A stretch of DNA of 54,038 nt from Peribacillus deserti (lineage in GTDB: Bacteria; Bacillota; Bacilli; Bacillales; DSM-1321). The stretch is from NCBI RefSeq assembly GCF_002863585.1, contig NZ_PGUY01000025.1:1-54038 (forward strand), given 5' to 3'. The translations under genes were made by a program, and so were the position numbers. This document shows positions 8,434 through 15,926 of the stretch, in pieces (position 1 is the stretch's first letter; each line of letters starts with the position of its first letter). The notes beneath the pieces were generated by a model. The model saw nothing but the letters and a program-made list of their open reading frames with translations, did not search any database and was not told where the DNA came from.

Positions 8434-8964
8434 ATGATGAGACAGTCTTCTAATCAGCCTCAATACCCTGGATACACTCCCCCGTATAATCCATATGCTC
8501 AGCCACAGCAGCAGATGTTCCAGCAGCCGTCTCCGTACCAGCAGCAATTGCCCGGAGCACAGCCTGGCCCGGCATTCCAGCCGCCGACACAGGACTTCCC
8601 AGGCACAGGCCAGGGGCCAGGAATGGGAGCCGGAGCCGGCCCAGGAATGGGGCCGACAGTACCTGGAGGAGGGCTGCCGCCTGAACAGTCTTATGTTGAA
8701 AATATACTCAGGCTGAACCGGGGCAAGCTCGCGACCGTGTATGCCACCTTTGAAAACAACCGGGAGTGGAATGCGAAGATTTTTAAAGGGATTATCGAAG
8801 CTGCAGGAAGGGACCACCTTATCCTCAGCGACCCGCAGACAGGTATGAGATACCTTATTCTGATGGTGTACGTTGATTATGTAACGTTTGATGAAGAAAT
8901 TGAGTATGAATATCCGTATGCGGGAGCACAGGGCCCCGCGTTATCCACATATCCGCCGAGATAA
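8434..8964 (+). CDS. gerQ: Spore coat protein GerQ
   Basis: GerQ is an inner coat protein needed to place the cortex-lytic enzyme CwlJ, and hence for calcium-dipicolinate germination; transglutaminase crosslinks it into the coat. The 176-residue product has a Pro/Gln/Tyr-rich flexible N-terminal 85 residues (PYNPYAQPQQQMFQQPSPYQ), then a Gly/Pro stretch, then the conserved globular half SYVENILRLNRGKLATVYAT through GMRYLILMVYVDYVTFDEE. AGGGATTTCTT precedes the ATG. A CATACATA sequence at 8298-8305 resembles a sigma-E -10 element, but its -35 partner is weak. Lysines are scarce near the N-terminus compared with B. subtilis GerQ, so crosslinking sites may differ. Confidence 0.9.
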   Translation: MMRQSSNQPQYPGYTPPYNPYAQPQQQMFQQPSPYQQQLPGAQPGPAFQPPTQDFPGTGQGPGMGAGAGPGMGPTVPGGGLPPEQSYVENILRLNRGKLATVYATFENNREWNAKIFKGIIEAAGRDHLILSDPQTGMRYLILMVYVDYVTFDEEIEYEYPYAGAQGPALSTYPPR

Positions 8965-8971
8965 TACAAAT

Positions 8972-9007
8972 AAAACCACCGGACGAAATGAACCTCCCGG
9001 TGGTTTT
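8972..9007. terminator. Bidirectional terminator between gerQ and ywdK
   Basis: AAAACCACCGG and CCGGTGGTTTT form an 11-bp stem with a 14-nt loop; A and T tracts on either side suit both converging genes. Confidence 0.8.
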
Positions 9008-9010
9008 CTA

Positions 9011-9418
9011 TTACATATGCTTATAGACAGCAACCATCAATAAGACCCATGCCGCCAAAAACGACACTCCTCCAAGCGGAGTAATGGCTCCGAGGACTTT
9101 AATCCCGCTGACGCTTAATATGTACAAGCTTCCGGAAAAAAGAATGATTCCGATCAGCATCAGCCAGCCTGACCAGTTCAACAGGTTCCCCGCTTTTAAG
9201 GTACTTGCGAGTATGCCAATAATCAATAACCCTGAAGCATGGAACATCTGATAGTGGACAGCCGTTTTCCAGGTTTCTAAATATTTATCCGAGATTTTCC
9301 CTTCAAGTCCATGAGCTCCGAAAGCTCCCAATGCAACAGCCAGAAATGCGTTGATTGCTCCTAGCAGCAGAAATGTTTTCAATTCCTTTTCCCCCTGGTT
9401 CATCTTTACTTCAGCCAT
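9011..9418 (-). CDS. ywdK: DUF423 membrane protein (YwdK-like)
   Basis: A 135-residue integral membrane protein of the DUF423 family. Four hydrophobic helices are visible at about 14-36, 60-75, 82-103 and 111-132. The family pattern AINAFLAVALGAFGAHGLEG near residue 20 and TAVHYQMFHASGLL near residue 55 are present. Its function is unknown. It is followed on the plus side by the gerQ terminator and preceded by ywdI. The order gerQ-ywdK-ywdI-ung is that of B. subtilis apart from the inserted channel gene. ATG 9418 is used; an internal Met6 is possible. Confidence 0.85.
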   Translation of the reverse strand: MAEVKMNQGEKELKTFLLLGAINAFLAVALGAFGAHGLEGKISDKYLETWKTAVHYQMFHASGLLIIGILASTLKAGNLLNWSGWLMLIGIILFSGSLYILSVSGIKVLGAITPLGGVSFLAAWVLLMVAVYKHM

Positions 9419-9479
9419 TTTGACCGACGCACACTTGTTTATAGACTTTCCTTAAGCTAAAAAGACATAAGTGCCTATA

Positions 9480-9782
9480 TTAAAAATCAAATAGTGAATT
9501 TCCATTCGCTCCTTCAATTGGAGCTGGTTTACCCTGCGGCAAGGACGGCTGTCTTATGCTTGTTTCCGGCACATTTGAGAAGACTGGACCGGCAGAAGGC
9601 ATAGTTATGGGTTCAGCGGCAGCTGATGTTTCGCTTTTGCCATCCGTCATCAACTCGCAGACTGCCTGTATGGCGATTATGTATTTTACTGCCTCTGGTT
9701 CCGTCTCGGCAGCCTTTGCTTGATGAAGAAGATCTTCTATTTTGTCCAGCATCTTTCGAGAAGAAATTTCCACGGCATTCAC
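9480..9782 (-). CDS. ywdI: YwdI-like small protein (DUF5327 type)
   Basis: A 100-residue soluble protein. The N-terminal 55 residues form an amphipathic helical region (MNAVEISSRKMLDKIEDLLH, AIQAVCELM); the rest is Pro/Ser/Ala-rich and probably disordered, ending in GNSLFDF. It resembles B. subtilis YwdI in length, N-terminal helix and position next to ywdK and ung. No function is known. AAAGAGGT lies just upstream of the ATG. The terminal NSLFDF is a plausible short interaction motif, which is speculation. Confidence 0.75.
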   Translation of the reverse strand: MNAVEISSRKMLDKIEDLLHQAKAAETEPEAVKYIIAIQAVCELMTDGKSETSAAAEPITMPSAGPVFSNVPETSIRQPSLPQGKPAPIEGANGNSLFDF

Positions 9783-9830
9783 CTCTTTAACTGCTTTTTT
9801 CCGTTCACTGAATCGGTTTCCCTATTTATT

Positions 9831-10835
9831 CTACATGGCTTGGGCATCTTTCTCAAATTCTTTTAAAGAGTCATTAGAACCGAAAATCACCATAACATCG
9901 TTTTCGAGCAGTTTTTCTTCCGGTTCAGGATTGCTGTTCGTTTCTTCCTTCCTCACAATGGCAAGAATCATTACTCCATATTTAGTCCTGATCTGGAGGT
10001 CTCCAATTGTTTTATTAATAAAGGGTGAATCCCTGTCTAATTTCACTTCTTCAATCCCATAGTTGCGTTTTCCGGCATGCAGCATAGCATTTACATAATC
10101 AACACTGACCGGCTTAAGAATCGAAAATACCATCTGCCTGCCTCCGATTGAGGAAGGATTGATAACCCTCGATGCTCCGGCTCTGATCAGTTTGTCCTCG
10201 GTCTGCTCTTTTTCTGCCCTGGCTATGACTTTTAGGTTTTTATTCATCCCTTTGGCCGTTAATGTGACAAAAACATTATCTGCATCCGTCGGCAATGTTG
10301 TAACTAAGCCTGAGGCTCTTTCTATACCGGCGTTTTTTAATATTTCATCATCGGTAGCATCCCCTACAATATAGTGCACATATTTCGGAAGATTTACAGG
10401 GAGTTCCTGTTCCTGCATATCGACAACGACTGTTGGAGTTTCAGTATGTATTAATTGTTCGAGAACCTGCTCACCGACACGCCCATATCCACACACGATC
10501 ACATGGTCTTTAAGCTTGGCTATCACCCTGCTCATTCTCCTTTTTGCAAAAGTTTTCGTTAATTCCCCTTCAATCATAGCCGTTGCTAGGGCGCCTGTTG
10601 CATACGATACAATTCCTATGCCTAAAGGAATGATAATAAGGGCAAACATTTTCCCCGCAGCGTGTTCCGGCACAGCGTCTCCATAACCGACGGTCAGGAC
10701 TGTGATGACTGTAAGCCAGAAAGCATCAAATATACTCAGATCCTCTGTATAATAAAATCCAATTGTTCCAAATGCTGTAACTGCCAGCATAGCAAACATG
10801 GCATTATATACATGCTTAAACCGAAAATAATCCAT
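9831..10835 (-). CDS. Two-helix potassium channel with RCK domain (YugO/MthK-like)
   Basis: A 334-residue K+ channel subunit. Two membrane helices (about 12-30 and 62-85) flank a pore loop with the selectivity filter TVGYGD at residues 48-53. The RCK (TrkA-N) Rossmann domain starts near 110 (KDHVIVCGYGRVGEQVLEQL) and binds a ligand or cation that gates the pore. A TrkA-C domain covers about 245-330 (EEVKLDRDSPFINKTIGDLQ). The layout is that of MthK and B. subtilis YugO. TrkA-C domains of Gram-positive K+ transporters can bind c-di-AMP, so control by that messenger is possible but unproven here. The gene sits between ywdI and ung, unlike B. subtilis. Confidence 0.88.
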   Translation of the reverse strand: MDYFRFKHVYNAMFAMLAVTAFGTIGFYYTEDLSIFDAFWLTVITVLTVGYGDAVPEHAAGKMFALIIIPLGIGIVSYATGALATAMIEGELTKTFAKRRMSRVIAKLKDHVIVCGYGRVGEQVLEQLIHTETPTVVVDMQEQELPVNLPKYVHYIVGDATDDEILKNAGIERASGLVTTLPTDADNVFVTLTAKGMNKNLKVIARAEKEQTEDKLIRAGASRVINPSSIGGRQMVFSILKPVSVDYVNAMLHAGKRNYGIEEVKLDRDSPFINKTIGDLQIRTKYGVMILAIVRKEETNSNPEPEEKLLENDVMVIFGSNDSLKEFEKDAQAM

Positions 10836-10912
10836 TTTTGGCGCTCCTTATCATTACATGAGGAATATAGTCTATTTTTCCCTAATCACGGTCATCTCAT
10901 GTTGAGGGTCAA

Positions 10913-10928
10913 TGTTTCATGTGAAACA
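10913..10928. promoter_or_regulatory. Candidate parS site (Spo0J/ParB binding)
   Basis: TGTTTCATGTGAAACA differs from the palindromic parS consensus TGTTNCACGTGAAACA at one central base. It lies in the gap between the channel gene and ung. B. subtilis carries parS sites in the same origin-proximal region of its chromosome, so sequence and synteny agree. No second site was found by eye in the window. Confidence 0.65.
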
Positions 10929-10945
10929 TTAGCAGACTTTTATTA

Positions 10946-11623
10946 TCAAGATTTAATACACCAATTAATCTTTAGCAGCCCAGCCTTCTCCAGGTATTCG
11001 TTGGCTTTAGAAAATGGCCTGCTTCCGAAAAACCCTTTATGTGCTGAAAAGGGGCTTGGATGCGGTGATGTAATGATAAAATGCCGGTTCGCATCAATCA
11101 AGGGAAGTTTGCTTTGTGCAGGCTTGCCCCAAAGAATAAAAACAAGAGGAGCTTCGCGAGAGTTCAATAGGCTTATAATCCGGTCCGTGAATATCTCCCA
11201 TCCTTTCCCCCTATGTGAATGAGCTTGTCCTTTTCTTACCGTAAGGATCGTATTCAAAAGAAGGACGCCCTCCCTGGACCATTCCGTTAAGTTGCCATGA
11301 GCCGGGATGGGACAGCCTGCATCCTGATGAAGTTCTTTGAAGATATTTTTCAAAGAAGGCGGAACGGAAACCTCCGGCCTGACCGAGAAGCTTAATCCAT
11401 GAGCCTGATTCGGGCCATGATACGGATCCTGCCCGAGCAATACCACTTTCACCTTATTAAAATCAGTTAATCTGAGCGCATTAAAGATATCTTCAGAGGC
11501 CGGATAAATTGTCTCTGTTTCATATTCTTTTTGAAGAAATTGTTCAAGCTCAGTAAAATAAGGCTTTTCAAACTCTTCCGCCAGAAGTCGACCCCATTCA
11601 TTATCTATTGGTTTTCCCAGCAT
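10946..11623 (-). CDS. ung: Uracil-DNA glycosylase Ung
   Basis: Ung removes uracil from DNA and starts base excision repair. The 225-residue protein is a family 1 enzyme. The water-activating loop VVLLGQDPYHGPNQAHGLSF has the catalytic Asp near residue 66, and the DNA-intercalating loop ITSPHPSPFSAHKGFFGSRP holds the catalytic His. PPSLKNIFKEL and GVLLLNTILTVRKG are further family blocks. I chose ATG 11623 because AAAGGGGA lies 7 nt upstream; a GTG at 11641 lies upstream of that site and is not used. The terminal WCIKS matches the usual end. The adjacent gap carries the candidate parS. Confidence 0.95.
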   Translation of the reverse strand: MLGKPIDNEWGRLLAEEFEKPYFTELEQFLQKEYETETIYPASEDIFNALRLTDFNKVKVVLLGQDPYHGPNQAHGLSFSVRPEVSVPPSLKNIFKELHQDAGCPIPAHGNLTEWSREGVLLLNTILTVRKGQAHSHRGKGWEIFTDRIISLLNSREAPLVFILWGKPAQSKLPLIDANRHFIITSPHPSPFSAHKGFFGSRPFSKANEYLEKAGLLKINWCIKS

Positions 11624-11759
11624 ATTTATTTCCCCTTTCACTAAAAAGCCAGACTACTTAATACCCTCATACACGTCAAGTCTCAACATTTCCATTTCCT
11701 GTTTTACACATTTTTCAAACCTTGAGTGTGGTTTTAGATTCTTCAACTCAAAAAATGAA

Positions 11760-11783
11760 GTTTAAATTTATCTAGAAGGGCTA
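11760..11783 (+). promoter_or_regulatory. Candidate sigma-B promoter for the general stress gene
   Basis: GTTTAA at 11760-11765 and GGGCTA at 11778-11783 are separated by 12 bp. This fits the sigma-B pattern GTTTAA-N12-15-GGGTAT with deviations in the last three -10 bases. It lies about 55 bp upstream of a gene of a family that belongs to the general stress regulon in B. subtilis. Confidence 0.6.
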
Positions 11784-11840
11784 TATAAAAAATATACCAG
11801 GTAATCACTTTTACCTAACAACGACAAGGAGGAATTATTT

Positions 11841-12170
11841 ATGTATCAAGTACATGTAATTGAAAATGGTGTCCAGGCTAAGGAACAGATCGACAGCCTA
11901 TCAGGAACTGGCTTTGGTGAAGAGAACATTTATCTGTTTGCACATGATAAGGATCGTTCAGAGCATTTGACTGAAAACACGAATACACAGGAAATCGGAA
12001 TGAAGGAACAGGGCTTCCTTAGTTCGGTAAAAAATGTATTCAACTCCCGCGGAGATGAGCTTCGTTCTAAAATGCAGTCATTAGGACTTACAAAGGAAGA
12101 AGCGGATCAGTATGAAAAGGAACTTGATAAAGGCAAGGTTGTACTAGTAGCCTCTGATGAAGCTAAATGA
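11841..12170 (+). CDS. General stress protein, YflT domain
   Basis: A 109-residue cytoplasmic protein of the YflT/general-stress-protein 17M family. The N-terminal half (YQVHVIENGVQAKEQIDSLS, then GFGEENIYLFAHD) is the conserved alpha-beta block that resembles a small sensing fold. The C-terminal half contains GLTKEEADQYEKELDKGKVV, a hallmark of the group, ending in a short VLVASDE strand. AAGGAGG precedes the ATG. A sigma-B type promoter is visible upstream. The biochemical role is unknown; induction by heat, salt or ethanol is expected from the family. Confidence 0.85.
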   Translation: MYQVHVIENGVQAKEQIDSLSGTGFGEENIYLFAHDKDRSEHLTENTNTQEIGMKEQGFLSSVKNVFNSRGDELRSKMQSLGLTKEEADQYEKELDKGKVVLVASDEAK

Positions 12171-12211
12171 TGGCCTTGAAATGATGCAGCTAAATAATGG
12201 TATGAAATATG

Positions 12212-12245
12212 AAAGGCAGATAGGACCATTACCTATCTGCCTTTT
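12212..12245. terminator. Bidirectional terminator between stress gene and antiporter
   Basis: AAAGGCAGATAGG and CCTATCTGCCTTT form a perfect 13-bp stem with a 7-nt loop. The stop codon of the converging antiporter gene lies inside the right arm. Confidence 0.88.
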
Positions 12246-13690
12246 ATTTTGTCAGGTAAAAGTACCTGCTTTAGCTCTTCTTCCTGATCTGCTGGTACTA
12301 AAGCACACAGTACATCTCCCTGTTCAATTTTTGTGTTTCCTTGAGGAATAACAAAATCCTTCCCTCTGATAATAGCGGCGATCAGTACGTCTGAAGGAAG
12401 CCCCATGCTCGATATTTCCTTCCCTGCAATATCAGAATCTGCACCTACGTCAAATTCCATCATTTCAACATTATTCCGTCCTTCAGCCAATAGTTCTATA
12501 CTCTGTGGTGCTGCCCGCTCATGGTCGTGGAGTAAGCCCAGTCTCTTAGCCAGCGGATTCATCGTCGCCCCTTGGATGAGAGCCGAGGATAGGACCACAA
12601 AAAAGACCGCATCAAACATATAGCCGGCTTTGGGAAGATCCGCGAATAATGGATATGTAGCAAGCACGATCGGAACTGCCCCTTTTAAACCGCCCCACGC
12701 AATAAAGACTCTCTCCTTATTTGTAAGCTTAAAGAACATGGTACTTATAAAGACCGCTGCTGGACGGGCGACCAGCATCAAGAGCAGCGATAAGATAATT
12801 CCTTTCCCAAGAATCGCCCATAAATCCTTTGGAAACACGTATAATCCCAGCAGAACAAACATTAGGATCTGCATCAGCCAGGCAATCCCATTATTAAAGC
12901 GGGTGATTGAAAAGTGATATCTTATCTCTTTATTTCCTACATACAGGGCCATAACATAAACGGCAAGGAGGCCGCTCCCGTGAAGCAATACGGTAAAGCC
13001 GTATGTGAAAATGGCAAAGGCCAGGGCAAGAACAGGATATAATCCTGCTTCAGCTAACTGAATTTTATTGATCACTTTAACAGTTAAAGCCCCTAGTACT
13101 AGACCCGCTATCAGGCCAAACGCCATTTCCCACAAAAACGTTAAGGAAAGTGACCAGAAATCCACCCGCCCAATTTCAATGATTTCAATAAAACTGAGGG
13201 TTAAAAAAACGGCCATAGGGTCATTCGTTCCCGATTCCGCTTCAAGGATGGACGTCATTTTCTCTTTAATATTTTTATTACCTAGAACCGAGAATATTGC
13301 AGCTGCATCAGTAGAACCTGCGATGGCACCGAACAAGAAGCTCTCGAGCCACGTGAGATCAAGTATAAATTTTGCAAACACCGCAACAAGGAAAGCCGTA
13401 ATTAATACCCCTGCTGTCGCCAGACTGAGAGAAACCCCTATAACCGGGCGGATGTGTTTCCAATTCGTCTGCATTCCGCCGTCAAACAAGATAATGATCA
13501 GCGCGATAATCCCGACAATCTGAGTAATCTTGGTATTCTCGAAGAAGATGAATTGATTGAGAAGCAATCCCACAATCACAAACAAAACTAACGAGGGCAG
13601 CCCCAGCCGAGAGGAAAACTTAGCCGCCGTAACTCCCGCTATTAACATGACCGAGGATAACAGTATGATTTGATCCGTGGAAAAATCCAA
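12233..13690 (-). CDS. CPA1-type K+(Na+)/H+ antiporter with TrkA-C domain (NhaP2-like)
   Basis: A 485-residue antiporter. About twelve membrane helices cover residues 1-395, with the conserved GSTDAAAIFSVLG and ESGTNDPMAVFL blocks; the ND pair is the ion-binding signature of electroneutral CPA1 exchangers. A cytoplasmic TrkA-C domain follows (about 405-480: EFDVGADSDIAGKEISSMGL, IEQGDVLCALVP) and probably gates transport by binding a small ligand. I placed the start at TTG 13690 because AGGTGG lies 6 nt upstream and MDFSTDQIILLSS is the usual N-terminus; the longer frame to 13807 has no site. K+ versus Na+ specificity cannot be read from sequence. Confidence 0.85.
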   Translation of the reverse strand: MDFSTDQIILLSSVMLIAGVTAAKFSSRLGLPSLVLFVIVGLLLNQFIFFENTKITQIVGIIALIIILFDGGMQTNWKHIRPVIGVSLSLATAGVLITAFLVAVFAKFILDLTWLESFLFGAIAGSTDAAAIFSVLGNKNIKEKMTSILEAESGTNDPMAVFLTLSFIEIIEIGRVDFWSLSLTFLWEMAFGLIAGLVLGALTVKVINKIQLAEAGLYPVLALAFAIFTYGFTVLLHGSGLLAVYVMALYVGNKEIRYHFSITRFNNGIAWLMQILMFVLLGLYVFPKDLWAILGKGIILSLLLMLVARPAAVFISTMFFKLTNKERVFIAWGGLKGAVPIVLATYPLFADLPKAGYMFDAVFFVVLSSALIQGATMNPLAKRLGLLHDHERAAPQSIELLAEGRNNVEMMEFDVGADSDIAGKEISSMGLPSDVLIAAIIRGKDFVIPQGNTKIEQGDVLCALVPADQEEELKQVLLPDKIKGR

Positions 13691-13840
13691 CGCTGCCACC
13701 TGCTTACCTAGAGTTTTACTGTTTGTATACCCTATTTTTGTTCTAATCATGATAAGGGTAATAAAATTTTTAGGCTTTTTAGCCAGAGAATTTTCCCGAG
13801 GAGCCACGGTTGGAATCTGTTAAATCAAAAATCTACCTGA

Positions 13841-14366
13841 TATGAAGGATAAAGCCTAGGCAGCAGGCCCGTGTAACGGCCTTCATGATCTTAATGAAGG
13901 ACGAAATTGAGTTAATGACTGACAGAAAAGGCCTTCATATTAGCTATGAAGGACAGAGTCCAGGCAGCTGGTCATTGAAACGTCCTTCATGACCTTGATG
14001 AAGGACGAAATTGAGTTAATGATTGACAGAAAAGTCCTTCATATTAGGTATGAAGGACAGAATCCAGGCAGCTGGTCATTGAAACGTCCTTCATGACCTT
14101 GATGAAGGACGAAAACCAGTTAATCCTTGAAAGAAAAGTCCTTCATATTAGGTATGAAGGACAAAATCCAGGCAGTTGGTCATTGAAACGTCCTTCATGA
14201 CCTTGGTGAAGGACGAAAACCAGTTAATCCTTGAAAGAAAAGTCCTTCATATTTGCTATGAAGGACAAAATCCAGGCAGCTGGTCATTGAAACGGCCTTC
14301 ATAACCTTGATGAGGACGAAATTGAGTTATTGAATGATAGAAAGGTCCTTCCTATTGGCTAGGACA
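13841..14366. repeat. 104-bp tandem array of paired hairpins
   Basis: Units start at 13877, 13981, 14085, 14189 and 14293 (last one partial), each exactly 104 bp, with a partial unit before the first. A unit is a 27-bp palindrome (arms CGTCCTTCAT and ATGAAGGACG, 7-nt loop), 26 bp, a 25-bp palindrome (arms GTCCTTCATA and TATGAAGGAC, 5-nt loop) and another 26 bp. The two kinds of hairpin share the same arm, so hairpins recur every 51-53 bp. First and last units carry more arm mismatches. No protein is encoded. The array fills the gap between the antiporter start and ampS. Confidence 0.92.
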
Positions 14367-14458
14367 GTTCAAGCAATGAATTTGTTAAATGACCTACACA
14401 TGTTATGGAGAACCCAAATAAGGCGTTTTGTTAAAGAAGGTATACATACGAGCATGAG

Positions 14459-14563
14459 ATGGACAATTCAATCAGCCAATTAGAGAAAGCAATTCATGCC
14501 CCTCCCGTCACGACTGCCAGGCGCATCGATATCATTGGCCCGCCTGACGAGAAGACCGAGTAA
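14459..14563 (+). CDS. Possible small protein, 34 residues
   Basis: An ATG opens a 34-codon frame reading MDNSISQLEKAIHAPPVTTA and ending RRIDIIGPPDEKTE. Composition looks protein-like, but the nearest ribosome-like sequence, GAAGG at 14436-14440, is 18 nt away, too far for normal initiation, and no promoter or terminator is clear. It is not a recognised family. It may be a remnant or chance. Confidence 0.22.
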   Translation: MDNSISQLEKAIHAPPVTTARRIDIIGPPDEKTE

Positions 14564-14643
14564 AAAACAAAAAATTATGACCCTTTTATTTAGCTATGAT
14601 AGAATATTTAGATAATAGTAATATTTTCTTAGGGGGACTTCAT

Positions 14644-15876
14644 ATGACAGATAAAGCTGCTTTATTTGAAAAATATGCAGATGTTGCATTAAAAATCGGG
14701 GTTAATGTTCAGCCTGGGCAGCCTTTAGTTATTCAATCACCAATCAGCGCGGCAGATTTTGCGCGTGTGCTGGCAAAAAGAGCTTTTGCAGCAGGTGCAG
14801 GCAATGTGTTTATTGAATGGGGAGATGAAGCCTTCACGAGAATTAAAACAGAAGATGCCCCGGTTGAAGCTTTAAAATTTGTACCTGAGCATTCCGTAAA
14901 ATTAATGGAAGAATATCAGCAGCTGGGTGCTGCGTTTTTACAGATATATTCTCCAAATCCTGATGCATTCACAGGTGTTGATCCTGAACGGATGGCCATA
15001 AGAAATAAGGCAAACGCATCAGCATTGGAAAACTTTAAGAACACCATGATGAAGGGCGATGTAAGCTGGAACCTTATTTCTACTCCAGCGCCGGAATGGG
15101 CTCAAAAGGTCTATCCGGAGCTTTCTGAAGAGGAAGCTGTGGAGAAGCTATGGAATGCCATTTTCTCGGCAACCCGCATCCTTGAGGAAGATCCAGTTCA
15201 AGCTTGGAAAGAACACGGCAGCAACCTTCATCAGAAGCTTGATTACTTGAATACAAAGAAATATAAAAAGCTTTACTATAAAGGGCCTGGAACAGACTTA
15301 ACGATTGAATTGCCAGAGGGCCATAAATGGGTGGGCGGTTCTCTTGAGAATACAAAAGGTGTGGAATATACACCTAACATTCCTACAGAGGAAGTATTTA
15401 CAATGCCTAAAAAGGACGGAGTAAACGGAGTCGTCAGAAGCACAAAGCCGTTAAATTATAATGGCACGACCATTAACAACTTCTCCCTGACCTTTAAAGA
15501 TGGCAAAGCTGTCGAATTTACAGCAGAAACTGGAGAAGAGACACTTAAGAAAATGCTTGATATCGATGAAGGCGCTGCTTTCCTTGGAGAAGTAGCACTT
15601 GTTCCTCACGATTCACCGATTTCGAATACAAATATCATTTTCTATAACACTCTATTTGATGAAAATGCATCCTGCCACCTTGCTGTAGGCAGCGCTTATC
15701 CAATGACATTAGAAGGCGGAACAGCTATGAGCCAGGAAGAGCTAGCTGAAGCTGGGGCTAATTACAGCCTTTCTCACGTGGATTTCATGATCGGTTCTGC
15801 TGAACTTGATATTGATGGAGAAACGGCGGATGGCAAGACTGAGCCTGTATTCCGCAATGGAAACTGGGCTTTTTAA
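14644..15876 (+). CDS. ampS: Aminopeptidase AmpS/PepS (M29 family)
   Basis: A 410-residue cytoplasmic metallo-aminopeptidase of peptidase family M29, releasing N-terminal residues from peptides with a two-metal site. The N-terminal lobe (FEKYADVALKIGVNVQPGQP) and C-terminal catalytic lobe (GTDLTIELPEGHKWVGGSLE, NIPTEEVFTMPKKDGVNGVV, GEVALVPHDSPISNTNIIFY, SHVDFMIGSAELDIDG) are all recognisable, with Glu, His and Asp ligands in the last four blocks. The start at 14644 follows AGGGGGA by 6 nt; the upstream in-frame ATG at 14596 has no site. It is monocistronic with a terminator behind it. Confidence 0.92.
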   Translation: MTDKAALFEKYADVALKIGVNVQPGQPLVIQSPISAADFARVLAKRAFAAGAGNVFIEWGDEAFTRIKTEDAPVEALKFVPEHSVKLMEEYQQLGAAFLQIYSPNPDAFTGVDPERMAIRNKANASALENFKNTMMKGDVSWNLISTPAPEWAQKVYPELSEEEAVEKLWNAIFSATRILEEDPVQAWKEHGSNLHQKLDYLNTKKYKKLYYKGPGTDLTIELPEGHKWVGGSLENTKGVEYTPNIPTEEVFTMPKKDGVNGVVRSTKPLNYNGTTINNFSLTFKDGKAVEFTAETGEETLKKMLDIDEGAAFLGEVALVPHDSPISNTNIIFYNTLFDENASCHLAVGSAYPMTLEGGTAMSQEELAEAGANYSLSHVDFMIGSAELDIDGETADGKTEPVFRNGNWAF

Positions 15877-15888
15877 GAAATATGTAAG

Positions 15889-15923
15889 AGGCCGTACAAT
15901 GGTTTAACCTTGCACGGCCTTTT
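15889..15923. terminator. Bidirectional terminator between ampS and the CPBP-like gene
   Basis: AGGCCGTACAA pairs with TTGCACGGCCT with one mismatch around a 10-nt loop; a T tract follows on the plus strand. Confidence 0.7.
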
Positions 15924-15926
15924 GAT

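Noticed and set aside
12233-13807. Antiporter start at 13807
   Set aside because: No ribosome site, and the extra 39 residues are basic and unlike the family; TTG 13690 has AGGTGG.
13877-14366. CRISPR-like array: palindromic repeats of 25-27 bp separated by 26-bp spacers
   Set aside because: The spacers are not unique; two spacer sequences alternate and the whole 104-bp unit is tandemly repeated. No cas genes are nearby.
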